A DNA stretch of 64,000 nt from the NCBI GenBank assembly GCA_037720595.1, contig JBBJLW010000005.1, positions 62,001 through 126,000 on the forward strand. The letters are read 5' to 3'. Positions within the stretch are counted from its first letter, which is position 1. Each line of letters opens with the position of its first letter. Below are positions 8,167-18,803 of this stretch, piece after piece. The notes beneath the pieces are model-generated. The model made no database searches, was not told the origin of the DNA, and worked only from the letters and a program-made list of their open reading frames with translations. The position numbers and the translations under genes were made by a program. The stretch comes from Gaiellasilicea sp037720595. Lineage in GTDB: Bacteria > Actinomycetota > Thermoleophilia > Gaiellales > Gaiellaceae.

Positions 8167-8720
8167 TGAGAATCTATGAGCAGCAAAAACGAGCGGAGAC
8201 CGTGGCCGCCACGCGCGAGCGCATCGTGAAGGCAACGGTGGCCCTGCATGAGGAGGCGGGCCCGGCGCGGACGACGGTCGCCGCGATCGCTGCTCGCGCA
8301 GGAGTCAGCAGGCCGACCGTCTACAACCAGTTCCCGGACGACGGCTCGCTCTTCAACGCGTGCAGCGCCCACTTCCGTGAGCGACACCCCGCCCCGGAGC
8401 TCCTCGGCCTCGAGCTCGAAGAGGCGCTTCTCGCGCAGTACCGCTTCTACACGGCGAACGAGCGGATGCTCACCCATGTGTGGCGAGACGCGGAGATCCT
8501 GCCTTCCCTCGCCGCGGTCCTCGAGCCCGTCGGTCGACAGATTCGGCTCGTCGCCGCGGAGCTCGTCCGTCCGCTGGGGCGGCGTGGCGCTCGGTCGAAG
8601 CGCGCGGCCGCGTTCGCAGCCCTGGCGCTCGAGCTGCCTGCCTGGAGGAGCCTTACCCGCAGCGGCCTCGACGACGCGGAAGCGGCGGCCCTGATGGCTT
8701 CCCTCGTCCGGGCGGCCTAA
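8166..8720 (+). CDS. TetR/AcrR-family transcriptional regulator
   Basis: A 184-aa protein with an N-terminal TetR helix-turn-helix (TRERIVKATVALHEEAG ... GVSRPTVYNQFPD) and a helical C-terminal ligand-binding domain. ATG 8166 is chosen over an in-frame TTG at 8154, which lies inside the operator. There is no SD, and TACACT at 8148-8153 could be the -10, so the mRNA may have an extremely short leader. It probably represses itself and the divergent cupin gene. Confidence 0.9.
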   Translation: MRIYEQQKRAETVAATRERIVKATVALHEEAGPARTTVAAIAARAGVSRPTVYNQFPDDGSLFNACSAHFRERHPAPELLGLELEEALLAQYRFYTANERMLTHVWRDAEILPSLAAVLEPVGRQIRLVAAELVRPLGRRGARSKRAAAFAALALELPAWRSLTRSGLDDAEAAALMASLVRAA

Positions 8721-8743
8721 AGAGCTCCAAGGGCCATCAAACG

Positions 8744-9463
8744 TCAGGCGCGGTGCTCTAACCAGACGTTCGGCTCGACGTGCGTTCCGATCCCGTCCTG
8801 AACGACGAGCGTCGAGAGGGCGCCGGGGAAGACGTACTCGCCGTCGGCCGGGAAGCTCATCCCCGTCCAGTCCTCCCAGTCGGGCACCGGAGCGCGCATG
8901 ACCATCGATTCGGGAGCCGGAGCGACGATCTCGCCGCCGACGCGCTCGTGGAGTCGGATCCACGGGTCGAAGTGGGAGCCGTCCTCGCGCCGCCACGAGA
9001 TGTACTCCTCGATCGTGATCAGAGGGTAGCGCTCCTTCAGCGTCGGCCGGACAGGAGCGATCACCGAGCCGAGACCGGCCGCCCGAGCCGTGGCACGGAA
9101 CGCCTCGATCATCCGCGAGGAGAGCCGCTCGCCCTGGCGGGACGGGAGCACGCTGATCGCCAGCGCCTGGAGGCATGTCGGCTCGCGCTCGGAGCTCATC
9201 CCTCGTGCGAATCCTTCGTCCCAGCCGGAGGGTAGATCCGCGAGCGTTCCATCCCAAGGCACGGGGATCGCGTGCGCCTCGGCGACGAGCTCCTCCCCGT
9301 CGAGCAGCGCCACCTGGAAGTCCGGGAAATCCTCGTAGAGGCGCCCCCAGTAGAGGCTGCCGGACTCGTTGTGGTGCATGTACTCGGGGAAGGAACGACG
9401 GGAGAGCGTCTCGTAGCGGATCTCGCGCAGGTCGGGGCGATCCGCATATCGGACGAGGTTCAT
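8744..9463 (-). CDS. GNAT-family N-acetyltransferase-like protein
   Basis: A 239-aa protein starting four bases inside the end of ispF (ATG 9463). The central part, LQALAISVLPSRQGERLSSRMIEAFRATARAAGLGSVIAP, has the beta4/alpha3 acetyl-CoA-binding layout of GNAT enzymes (pattern QGERLSSRM standing for Q/RxxGxG/A). The rest is poorly conserved. It is the last gene of the carD-ispD-HAD-ispF run. The substrate is unknown. Confidence 0.75.
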   Translation of the reverse strand: MNLVRYADRPDLREIRYETLSRRSFPEYMHHNESGSLYWGRLYEDFPDFQVALLDGEELVAEAHAIPVPWDGTLADLPSGWDEGFARGMSSEREPTCLQALAISVLPSRQGERLSSRMIEAFRATARAAGLGSVIAPVRPTLKERYPLITIEEYISWRREDGSHFDPWIRLHERVGGEIVAPAPESMVMRAPVPDWEDWTGMSFPADGEYVFPGALSTLVVQDGIGTHVEPNVWLEHRA

Positions 9464-9942
9464 GTCCGCTCCAGCAGGGCCACCGCCTCGGCGGCGAGGC
9501 CGTCTCCCCGTCCAGTGAAACCGAGCCGATCGGTGGTCGTGGCGCGCACGTTGACGAGCTCGGCTTCGACGCCGAGGGCTCCGGCGAGCCGGCGGCGCAT
9601 CGCTTCCCGATGCGGTGCGATGGTCGGTTCCTGCCCGATCAGCACGCAGTCCGCATTCACGAGCGCGTACCCGGCGGCCAACACCTGGGCGTATGCGTCC
9701 CGGAGCAGCTCGAGCGAGTCGGCGCCGCGCCAGCGCTCGTCGGTGGACGGAAAGAGCGCGCCGATATCCGCGAGCCCGGCGGCGCCGAGCAGCGCATCCG
9801 TGAGCGCGTGCGCGATCACGTCACCGTCGGAGTGCCCGGCCAGGCCCCTCGGGTGGTCGATCGCGACGCCGCCGAGCACAAGCGGCACCTCGCTCGCGAA
9901 AGCGTGCGCGTCCACACCGAGACCGATCCTGAGCTCAGACAT
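9460..9942 (-). CDS. ispF: 2-C-methyl-D-erythritol 2,4-cyclodiphosphate synthase
   Basis: Fifth enzyme of the MEP isoprenoid pathway; it cyclises CDP-ME-2-phosphate to MEcPP as a homotrimer. The 160-aa length is normal. Zinc ligands are visible in GLGVDAHAF (D, H) and AGHSDGDVIAHALTDALLGA. The phosphate-binding FPSTDERWRGADS and the C-terminal ATTTDRLGFTGRGDGLAAEA are also present. The start overlaps the upstream HAD gene by 8 bp. Confidence 0.97.
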   Translation of the reverse strand: MSELRIGLGVDAHAFASEVPLVLGGVAIDHPRGLAGHSDGDVIAHALTDALLGAAGLADIGALFPSTDERWRGADSLELLRDAYAQVLAAGYALVNADCVLIGQEPTIAPHREAMRRRLAGALGVEAELVNVRATTTDRLGFTGRGDGLAAEAVALLERT

Positions 9943-10534
9943 CTACGAGTGCCTCCGGGAGCTCGGCCAGCGAGTCGATCTGGATGTGAGCGCGCTCCGC
10001 TCCGGGCTGGAGGTAGCCCCACGGCCCGCGGCGCACGTGAACCGCGACAAGTCCGGCCTCGAGCGCCGGCAGGACGTCGTTGTCGACCCGGTCTCCGACG
10101 TAGGCGACCTCGCCGGCGTCGCAGCCGCCCTCGGCGACGACGCGCTCGAAGAAGGCGATGTCGGGCTTGCGGACACCCCACCGCGCCGAGGATCCAATCA
10201 CGTCGGCGGGCAGGCTCTCGCTGCGCGCCCATTCCTCGAGCGTTGCGGTCTGGTTGCCGGCGATCCCAACGAAGTAGCCGCGCCGGCGCAGCTCCTCGAG
10301 GCAGGGCAGGGCGTCAGGGTAAAGGTCGCCCCGCTCGTAGACGAGCCCCTTGTCGCTCGGGCGTTCGACCCCGAGATGCTCCCAGAGCGCGGTGTGCTCC
10401 TCGTCGCGCGCGATCGTCACGCCGAGGGCAGCCCAGAGGATGTGCGGCTCCAGATCGAGGCATTCCGCCAGGACGCGCCAGTAGCGCTGCTCGTCAACCA
10501 ACGTCTCGCCGACGTCGAAGAAGACCGTCTTCAC
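9935..10534 (-). CDS. HAD-superfamily hydrolase
   Basis: A 199-aa haloacid-dehalogenase-type phosphatase. Motif I is altered to FFDVGETLVDE (nucleophile Asp kept, the second Asp replaced by Glu), with motif II AGNQT, motif III Lys in GVRKPDIAFF and motif IV YVGDRVDNDV. GTG 10534 lies in a GTGA overlap with the ispD stop; GTG 10540 is an alternative. It sits between ispD and ispF, which are usually adjacent, so it may act on a pathway phosphate, but this is only context. Confidence 0.85.
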   Translation of the reverse strand: MKTVFFDVGETLVDEQRYWRVLAECLDLEPHILWAALGVTIARDEEHTALWEHLGVERPSDKGLVYERGDLYPDALPCLEELRRRGYFVGIAGNQTATLEEWARSESLPADVIGSSARWGVRKPDIAFFERVVAEGGCDAGEVAYVGDRVDNDVLPALEAGLVAVHVRRGPWGYLQPGAERAHIQIDSLAELPEALVDV

Positions 10535-11196
10535 AGCCACGAGGCGACGAGCTCGAGATCGGCGGTGGTCGTCACCTTCAGGAGACGCGGCTCGCCCTCG
10601 ACGACAGTGACGCGCCCGCCGGCCGCCTCGACGAGCGCCGCGCAATCGGTCGCGCCCGCGAGGTCTCCGGCGTAGGCTCGGCGCAGGACGGGCGCGAGGA
10701 AAGCCTGCGGCGTCTGCACAGCGTAGAGGCCGGTGCGATCGACGGTCTCGACGATTGCACCGTCCCGCACGCGCTTCACGGTGTCCGTGAGCGGAAGGAC
10801 CGGCACGACCCCGTCCCAGCCGTCGGAGAGCGGTGCGAGAACGCGCTCGATCAGATCCTCGGTGAGCAACGGACGCGCCGCGTCGTGCACGAGCGCTACG
10901 GCCACGTCCTCCGGGACTTCGGCGAGAGCTGTCCTGACCGACTCCGCGCGAGTAGCCCCACCGGTGACGGCGGCGACGACCTTCGTCGCGCTGAGCTCCT
11001 CGGCGAGCAGGATCGTCGGCTCCTCCCAGCCGGCCGGAACGGCGATCACTATCGCATCGATCCAGCCGGAGTCCTCGAGGCGGCGCAGCGGCTCGGCCAG
11101 GAGCGGCAGCTCGCCGAGCCGGACGAACGCCTTGGGCCGCTCCTCACCGAGCCGCTCACCCGTCCCCGCCGCGACGAGGAGGGCCCAGACGCTCAT
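10531..11196 (-). CDS. ispD: 2-C-methyl-D-erythritol 4-phosphate cytidylyltransferase
   Basis: Third MEP-pathway enzyme, making CDP-ME from MEP and CTP. The 221-aa protein starts VWALLVAAGTGERLGEERPKAF (nucleotide-binding loop). It carries GGATRAESVRTAL, VHDAARPLLTEDLI and the C-terminal TDCAALVEAAGGRVTVVEG block. It lies 18 bp after carD, an order found across Actinobacteria. Confidence 0.96.
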   Translation of the reverse strand: MSVWALLVAAGTGERLGEERPKAFVRLGELPLLAEPLRRLEDSGWIDAIVIAVPAGWEEPTILLAEELSATKVVAAVTGGATRAESVRTALAEVPEDVAVALVHDAARPLLTEDLIERVLAPLSDGWDGVVPVLPLTDTVKRVRDGAIVETVDRTGLYAVQTPQAFLAPVLRRAYAGDLAGATDCAALVEAAGGRVTVVEGEPRLLKVTTTADLELVASWL

Positions 11197-11214
11197 TCCT
11201 TCCGGAAGGGGCCG

Positions 11215-11757
11215 CTACGCCGCCGTGGCGGCTGCGGTCTTCGCCTTCGACTTCTTCTTCGGGGCCGGCTTCTCGCCGACACCGGCGAGGACGCCGTCGA
11301 GCCACTCGGCCGCCTCGTCCTCGTCCACGCCCTTGGCGTACATCAGCTCGGAGGCGAGGATTTTCTTCGCCTTCACGAACATCTGTTTCTCGCCGGTCGA
11401 GAGCCCCTTCTCGTGGTCGCGCAACGAGAGATTCTTGACGACCTCCGCCAGCTCGAAGATGTCCCCCGTCTTCATCTTGTCGCGGTTGTGCTTGAAGCGG
11501 CGGTTCCAGTTCTTCGGCATCTCCGACTCGCCTGCTGTGAGAGCCTTGACCACGGTCGTGACGAGATCCTCCTCGATCACTCCTCGCAGCCCGACCTTCT
11601 CGGCGCTTTCGGTCGGGACGTTCACGGTCATGTCGTTGTGCAGGATCTGGATCGTCAGGTACTCGCGCGTCTGCCCCAGAACCTCGCGCTTTTCCTTCTT
11701 GATGACCGTGCCTGCCCCGTGGTGCGGATACACCACCTTGTCGCCGACGTCGAACAA
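11215..11757 (-). CDS. carD: CarD-family RNA polymerase-binding transcription factor
   Basis: A 180-aa global regulator that binds RNA polymerase beta and stabilises open complexes. The N-terminal Tudor-like domain reads FDVGDKVVYPHHGAGTVIKK, and the helical DNA-binding part contains NRRFKHNRDKMKTGDI and LSLRDHEKGLSTGEKQM. The C-terminal 20 residues are a Lys/Ala-rich tail. Start is TTG 11757 with a strong SD GGGGAGG. The tail is longer than in mycobacterial CarD. Confidence 0.95.
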   Translation of the reverse strand: MFDVGDKVVYPHHGAGTVIKKEKREVLGQTREYLTIQILHNDMTVNVPTESAEKVGLRGVIEEDLVTTVVKALTAGESEMPKNWNRRFKHNRDKMKTGDIFELAEVVKNLSLRDHEKGLSTGEKQMFVKAKKILASELMYAKGVDEDEAAEWLDGVLAGVGEKPAPKKKSKAKTAAATAA

Positions 11758-11834
11758 ACCCGCCTCCCCTTCGTGAAAATTGCCCGAAACAGTGAAGAAG
11801 CCGGCGGTCAGGATCTCCGCCGGCGTGCGCAGCC

Positions 11835-11840
11835 ACTATA
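11835..11840 (-). promoter_or_regulatory. -10 box TATAGT of the carD operon
   Basis: The minus strand reads TGCTATAGTGG about 78 nt upstream of the carD start, the best -10 match in this part of the window. No clear -35 is seen 17 nt upstream. The 125-bp radA-carD gap also contains a GGGGTTTT run just after radA that may form a weak terminator with the end of radA. Confidence 0.5.
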
Positions 11841-11882
11841 GCAGAAATCCCTGGAAAACCCCTCTTTTTGAGTGGATTTCCG

Positions 11883-13238
11883 TTATTTGCGGGGGTTTTT
11901 CTCACTCGGGGGCTCGAGCGCCACATGTAGGGCTTCGCGAAGAGTCTCCGCCTCATGAACGTCGATCGCGCTCCGACTCCTGGTACTCGTCGGTGCGACG
12001 GCCGCCGCCACGCCGAGCTTGGCGCACTCCTCCAACCGTCGCTCGGATTGGGCGGCCACACGCAGGCGTCCGGTGAGTCCGATCTCGCCGAACGCCACCC
12101 AGCCTTCCCGCACCGGAACGCCGCGCGCGGCGGAAGCGATGGCCAGAGCGATCGCGAGGTCGGCCCCCGGCTCGTCGATCCGCATCCCGCCGGCGACATT
12201 GACGAAGACGTCCGCCGAGCCGAGCGCGAGCCCCGCATGGCGTGAGCAGACCGCGACGATCATCGCGAGCCGCTTCGGATCGACGCCCGTACCGACACGG
12301 CGAGGCATCGCGAGATCGGTGGGTGCCACCAGCGATTGGATCTCGAGCAGGAGCGGGCGGGTACCTTCGAGCGCACAGACTACGGCGGCGCCGACCTCGC
12401 CCGCCTGGGTGCGGCCGAAGAGCTCGGAGGGATCGGGAACGCCGACGAGACCCTGGCCCGTCATCTCGAAGACGCCGATCTCGTTCGTCGAGCCGAAGCG
12501 GTTCTTCACTGCCCGCAGGATCCGGTGAGCGTGGTAGCGGTCGCCCTCGAATTGGAGCACGCAGTCGACGAGGTGCTCGAGCACGCGCGGGCCGGCGACT
12601 GCGCCGTCTTTCGTGACGTGGCCGACGAGGATGGTGGCGACGCCGAACTCCTTCGCCACCCGCAGGAGCCGTCCGGCGGCCTCGCGCACCTGACCGACGG
12701 AGCCCGGCGCGGAGCCCAGATCGGCTGCGTAGAGCGTCTGTACGGAGTCGATCACGCAGACGTCGGGCCGCTCGCGCTCCAGCATCGCGCAGACGGCATC
12801 CAACTCGGTCTCCGCGAGGATCTCGATCCCGTCTGTGCCGCCGAGGCGTGCCGCGCGTAGCTTCACCTGGGCGGTCGACTCCTCACCCGTGACGAGGAGC
12901 GCGCGCCGGCCCGTTGCTGCGACGGCGCCGAGCGCCATCAGGAGCAGCGTCGACTTGCCGACGCCCGGCTCGCCGCCGACGAGCACGAGACTCGCCGGGA
13001 CGAGGCCGCCGCCGAGAACACGGTCGAGTTCCGGAACACCGGTCGAGATCCGCTCGGCCTCCACGGCGGAGACATCGACGAGCTTGAGCAGCGGCTTGGT
13101 GGCCCCGCGCGGTGCAGAGGCGGCTGTCGCTTCCTCGATCAGAGAGCCGAAAGCATCACAGCCGGGACACTTGCCGAACCAGCGTCCGGCCGAATAGCCG
13201 CACTCGGTGCACGCAAACTGGACTGCCGCCTTCGCCAT
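11883..13238 (-). CDS. radA: DNA repair protein RadA
   Basis: RecA-related branch-migration helicase in homologous recombination, 451 aa. The N-terminal zinc finger is CTECGYSAGRWFGKCPGC. The P-loop GGEPGVGKSTLL, the RadA signature KNRFGSTNEIGVFEM and a C-terminal Lon-like domain (GADLAIALAIASAARGVPV) follow in order. A TAGCCT box six bases before the ATG suggests leaderless expression. Confidence 0.97.
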   Translation of the reverse strand: MAKAAVQFACTECGYSAGRWFGKCPGCDAFGSLIEEATAASAPRGATKPLLKLVDVSAVEAERISTGVPELDRVLGGGLVPASLVLVGGEPGVGKSTLLLMALGAVAATGRRALLVTGEESTAQVKLRAARLGGTDGIEILAETELDAVCAMLERERPDVCVIDSVQTLYAADLGSAPGSVGQVREAAGRLLRVAKEFGVATILVGHVTKDGAVAGPRVLEHLVDCVLQFEGDRYHAHRILRAVKNRFGSTNEIGVFEMTGQGLVGVPDPSELFGRTQAGEVGAAVVCALEGTRPLLLEIQSLVAPTDLAMPRRVGTGVDPKRLAMIVAVCSRHAGLALGSADVFVNVAGGMRIDEPGADLAIALAIASAARGVPVREGWVAFGEIGLTGRLRVAAQSERRLEECAKLGVAAAVAPTSTRSRSAIDVHEAETLREALHVALEPPSEKNPRK

Positions 13239-13244
13239 CGTTCG

Positions 13245-13250
13245 AGGCTA
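13245..13250 (-). promoter_or_regulatory. -10-like box TAGCCT, leaderless-type promoter of radA
   Basis: The minus strand reads TAGCCT, then six bases, then the radA ATG (13238). It overlaps the stop region of the upstream RAYT gene. It matches the TANNCT-N6/7-start pattern seen three other times in the window. Confidence 0.4.
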
Positions 13251-13748
13251 GCCGCGCGGGCGGACGAGAACGTCGCGAGAATGTGCCGAGAGAGTGCCGA
13301 TTCTCCGCGGCTCGAGCCTCGTCGTCCCCGACCAGCTCCAGTCCTCGACGCGATCGACGAGACCGGCGCGGACCGGATTCCGCAGGGTGTAGGCGATTGC
13401 GCCGACGAGGTGTTCGTCGGTGACGATCGGCGTCGGCCGATAGCGCTCCCCAAACAAGTGCCCCCTGCGGTCGTAGCGGCGATTGAGCTCCCGTGCGTAC
13501 TGGCTGTTCAGCATCTGCAGCCCGAGCGAGACCTGCGGCTCGCGGCCGGCAAATAGCAGGAGGTGGTAGTGCGTCTCCATTAGGCACCAGGCCACTACGC
13601 ACCAGCCGACAAGCTTGGTCACCTTCTCGAGCAACGCGAGAAAGGCGAGCCGATCGAAGTCCTCGAAGAAGATCGGCGCGCGATCGACTCCGCGAGAAGT
13701 CATGTGCCAGGCGCTGCCAGGCTCGTAGATTCGGTGTTTGTACGGCAT
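13248..13748 (-). CDS. REP-associated tyrosine transposase-like protein (RAYT, Y1_Tnp)
   Basis: A 166-aa HUH-superfamily single-strand nuclease. It starts MPYKHRIYEPGSAWHMTSRG (family N-terminus) and carries the metal-binding HUH motif as METHYHLLLF. The region QMLNSQYARELNRRYDRRGHLFGERY is the typical RAYT core with the catalytic Tyr region. ATG 13748 matches the family start better than the upstream ATG 13805. RAYTs are domesticated IS200/IS605 relatives that act on REP palindromes; none are obvious beside it. Confidence 0.88.
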   Translation of the reverse strand: MPYKHRIYEPGSAWHMTSRGVDRAPIFFEDFDRLAFLALLEKVTKLVGWCVVAWCLMETHYHLLLFAGREPQVSLGLQMLNSQYARELNRRYDRRGHLFGERYRPTPIVTDEHLVGAIAYTLRNPVRAGLVDRVEDWSWSGTTRLEPRRIGTLSAHSRDVLVRPRG

Positions 13749-13853
13749 CTCCCCGAACGTAGCCGCCGGCGGCACGGCGAACGGGCGGCGGTGATGAATT
13801 GTCACCGTTCGGACACAGAATCGTTGCGAAGATCATGTCCATTTCGGCCACCC

Positions 13854-13913
13854 GTCGCAGAGACGGTCGCAGAGACGGTCGCAGAGACGGTCGCAGAGAC
13901 GGTCGCAGAGACG
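13854..13913. repeat. 12-bp tandem repeat, five copies
   Basis: The unit GTCGCAGAGACG is repeated five times perfectly, between the start of the RAYT gene and the clpC terminator. There are no spacers, so it is not CRISPR. It is probably a slippage-prone minisatellite. Confidence 0.9.
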
Positions 13914-13928
13914 AAGATGAGCGGGAAA

Positions 13929-13960
13929 CGCAGAAGGCCGCCTTCCGGCGGCCTTCTGCG
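13929..13960 (-). terminator. Stem-loop terminator of clpC
   Basis: A perfect 14-bp stem (CGCAGAAGGCCGCC and its complement) with a 4-base loop lies 21 bp after the clpC stop. On the minus strand it is followed by TTTCCC, a short U run. Confidence 0.75.
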
Positions 13961-13981
13961 TTCGAGCTGCGAAGAGGTTCT

Positions 13982-16516
<2,535 letters not shown>

Positions 16517-16657
16517 GCTTCCTTCGACCCTCCTCTCGTCCTGACCTCCGAAGGTCGAGCTTCCGACCTCCGGGTCGTAAGTCCAGCCATGGTAGCCAAC
16601 GGCACGGCTTCCGAGCGCGAACGACGCTCACCGAGGCACCTGTGCGGCGCTCCGACT

Positions 16658-16864
16658 TCAGAAAGGCAGATCCCACGGCCAGTAGAGCCCGCCCTGGTCG
16701 CCGCTGCTCGATCGAGATCCGCGCCGGCCACACGACCCGCAGCAGATGAAGACACACCGATCGCCGCTCTCGCCGGGAACATGGTACGCCAGCCAGCCGC
16801 GAAAGTCATCGGGCGACGAGGCTCGCCCGCACACAGCGCAGTGCAGCTCGGTCAGAACCAGCAC
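16658..16864 (-). CDS. Small CxxC zinc-ribbon-like protein
   Basis: The last 68 codons of a longer open frame read VLVLTELHCAVCGRASSPDD ... GWLAYHVP ... CVFICCGSCGRRGS. The two Cys pairs about 30 residues apart and the Gly-Trp core look like a treble-clef/zinc-ribbon. The best start is GTG 16864; residues further upstream are low-complexity and Arg-rich, so not believed. It lies upstream of clpC on the same strand. Function is unknown. Confidence 0.5.
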   Translation of the reverse strand: MLVLTELHCAVCGRASSPDDFRGWLAYHVPGESGDRCVFICCGSCGRRGSRSSSGDQGGLYWPWDLPF

Positions 16865-16911
16865 GCAGGGACTTTCATGGAGGATTCCCGAGGCCTTTCG
16901 CTCGAAGGCAC

Positions 16912-17046
16912 CTACCCTAACGAACCGATCAGCCAACCGCAGGCGACGCACAGCGAGATCCCGATCAGCCACGGGCTGAGCTGTCGGAGTCGCCGCTGCC
17001 AGTGGCGCCGAGAATGCCCTCGAGAGCCGTGCATCAGTGCCGACAT
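16912..17046 (-). CDS. Very small single-span membrane protein
   Basis: A 44-codon frame starts with ATG 17046 after AGGGAG at a good SD distance. It gives a basic N-terminus (MSALMHGSRGHSRRHWQRRL) and one hydrophobic segment (WLIGISLCVACGWLIGSLG) ending at TAG. The charge pattern fits an inner-membrane protein with the N-terminus in the cytoplasm. No family is recognised. Confidence 0.45.
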   Translation of the reverse strand: MSALMHGSRGHSRRHWQRRLRQLSPWLIGISLCVACGWLIGSLG

Positions 17047-17144
17047 CGGTAGCTCCCTCTCGGCCACGTCCGCAGACGTTCCAATGTGGCCGTTGCGGCG
17101 ACTCTAGAGCACCCGCTGGCGTTGTCAACTGTGGCGGATTGGGC

Positions 17145-17288
17145 CTACAGATTGCCAACGAGGAATCCTGCGGCAAGCAGGACCGCGATGGCGGTGAACC
17201 AGCCCACCAAAGTGACCAGCCGTTCCTCCCGCCACCGAGCGATCCGGTAGGCGAGTGGCGGTGTCGTCCGGGGAGTCTCCTGGCTCAC
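17145..17288 (-). CDS. Very small single-span membrane protein
   Basis: A 47-residue product from GTG 17288: a polar N-terminus, RIARWREERLVTLVGWFT at the membrane border and a hydrophobic C-terminal helix AIAVLLAAGFLVGNL. No clear SD is seen and the start is uncertain. It is the C-terminal part of a longer open frame whose upstream part is the shadow of the glycosyltransferase gene. Confidence 0.35.
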   Translation of the reverse strand: MSQETPRTTPPLAYRIARWREERLVTLVGWFTAIAVLLAAGFLVGNL

Positions 17289-17420
17289 GAGATGGTCTTC
17301 GGCAGAACGAGCCGGCGACTTGAGCAGCAATTCCTCACCAGCCGCGGCACGACCGTCGGCCGCGTCGTACAGTGACGCATCGGCGGTCCGGATCCACGCG
17401 AGCACGGGGAACAGGCGCGC

Positions 17421-18332
17421 CTGGCGCTCACCGTCGTCGTTCCGGCGACCAACGATCCGCCCACGCTGGCACGGTGCCTCGCGGCGATTCGGGCCGCGGC
17501 CGATCCGCCCGAGGAAACGATCGTCGTGGGTGAGCCGGCGAACAGCGGGCCGGCGCGCGCTCGCAACCGGGGCGCGCGACAGGCCGCGGGCGATGTCCTC
17601 GTGTTCGTCGACTCGGACGTCGAGGTCCATGCCGATGTGTTCGCATGCATCCGCCGGTCGTTCGAGGAGGATCGCGGGCTCACGGCGGTCTTCGGCTCTT
17701 ACGACGATCGACCTGAGGCCGACGGTGCCGTTTCCGCCTTCCGCAACCTTCTCCATCACCACGTACACCAGCGAGGCGCGGGTCGCGCGACGACGTTCTG
17801 GGCGGGCCTCGGAGCCGTGCGACGCGAGACGTTCCTTGCCACTGGCGGATTCGATGAGCTGCGCTTCCCGCGGCCCTCCGTCGAGGACATCGAGCTCGGG
17901 ATGCGCCTCGCATCCGACGGCAACCGGATCCTGCTCGACCCATTGCTCCAGGGCACCCACCTGAAGCGCTGGACGTTGGCGGAGATGCTGCGCACGGATC
18001 TCCTCCTGCGGGGTGCCCCCTGGGTCGCACTTCTCCTGGACGGCGGCTCGTCTTCCACCGCGCTCAACCTCGGGTGGCGCCAGCGTGCAAGTGCCGGTGC
18101 GGCCCTTGTCCTCGCGCTCGCGCTCGCGACACGCCGGCCTCGGGGCGCGGTCGGAGCCTCGATCGTCTTCGTCGTGCTGAACGCAGAGTTCTATGCCTTG
18201 CTCCAGCGCAGGCGAGGAAGCCGCGTCGCGGCAACCGGAGTCCTGCTCCATCTTCTCCACCAAGGCATTGCTCTCGCCTCGGTGCCCATCGGACTTGGTC
18301 TTTACCTCCGCCGCCGCGGGCTACGAGCCTGA
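17421..18332 (+). CDS. Family 2 glycosyltransferase with C-terminal membrane segments
   Basis: A GT-A-fold sugar transferase. The fold begins LALTVVVPATNDPPTLARCL, the DxD-type metal site is VFVDSDVEV, and acceptor-side motifs GLGAVRRETFLATGGFDE and SVEDIELGMRL follow. Two to three membrane segments end the protein. The first canonical start in frame is GTG 17526, which would cut off the first strand and helix of the nucleotide-binding fold. Upstream back to the stop at 17373 there is only CTG 17421 as a credible start. About 303 aa from there. Confidence 0.8.
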   Translation: MALTVVVPATNDPPTLARCLAAIRAAADPPEETIVVGEPANSGPARARNRGARQAAGDVLVFVDSDVEVHADVFACIRRSFEEDRGLTAVFGSYDDRPEADGAVSAFRNLLHHHVHQRGAGRATTFWAGLGAVRRETFLATGGFDELRFPRPSVEDIELGMRLASDGNRILLDPLLQGTHLKRWTLAEMLRTDLLLRGAPWVALLLDGGSSSTALNLGWRQRASAGAALVLALALATRRPRGAVGASIVFVVLNAEFYALLQRRRGSRVAATGVLLHLLHQGIALASVPIGLGLYLRRRGLRA

Positions 18333-18414
18333 ACGACCTGGGCCTCGCTGGGTCTTTTCGCGTCAACCCGGTCAAGAAAATCCGTGGTGACGCCGATGAG
18401 CAGGTATCCGCAGG

Positions 18415-18762
18415 TTGTACAGCTCATTCGCGATCGTCGTCCTGATGGTCTCCGTGCCGGCGTCCGCCGCGACGAGCGCACCCACGCCTCGGCACAGCAA
18501 GAGTCAAGCCGAGCTCAACCTCCTGCACGCCTCCAGGGTGCTAGCGCGCTGGAAGGTCGGACTCGTGGATCCTCGGACGAACCTACTCAGAGGCAACACC
18601 GTTGCCGTCTGCGAGGGACGCGGACGCCCACTCGAGGCTCGCTATCCGCGTTTCGTCTGCGCCCTCCGCACTCGCACCCGCATCGTCTCCGTGAGCTACT
18701 GGGCCCAGCGAAGCGGCGGTTTCGAGATCCGCAAGGTCGGTGTCCGTCCTCGGCCCGGGTAA
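18415..18762 (+). CDS. Small secreted protein of unknown function
   Basis: A 115-aa product from TTG 18415 with a signal peptide (MYSSFAIVVLMVSVPASAA, cleavage near ATS). The mature part contains two Cys (AVCEGRG and RFVCALRTR) likely to form a disulfide, and a beta-rich end (IVSVSYWAQRSGGFEI). No family name is known to me. The start codon and SD are weak. Confidence 0.55.
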   Translation: MYSSFAIVVLMVSVPASAATSAPTPRHSKSQAELNLLHASRVLARWKVGLVDPRTNLLRGNTVAVCEGRGRPLEARYPRFVCALRTRTRIVSVSYWAQRSGGFEIRKVGVRPRPG

Positions 18763-18803
18763 GCGGCCGGCGGCCGGGCGGCGCGCGAGCGCGGTCGCCC
18801 TAG

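Noticed and set aside
9175..11841. 888-codon plus-strand open frame
   Set aside because: Shadow of ispF, HAD, ispD and carD on the other strand, all with clear family motifs.
13854..13913. Possible CRISPR or promoter repeats
   Set aside because: 12-bp units are contiguous with no spacers and no cas genes nearby.
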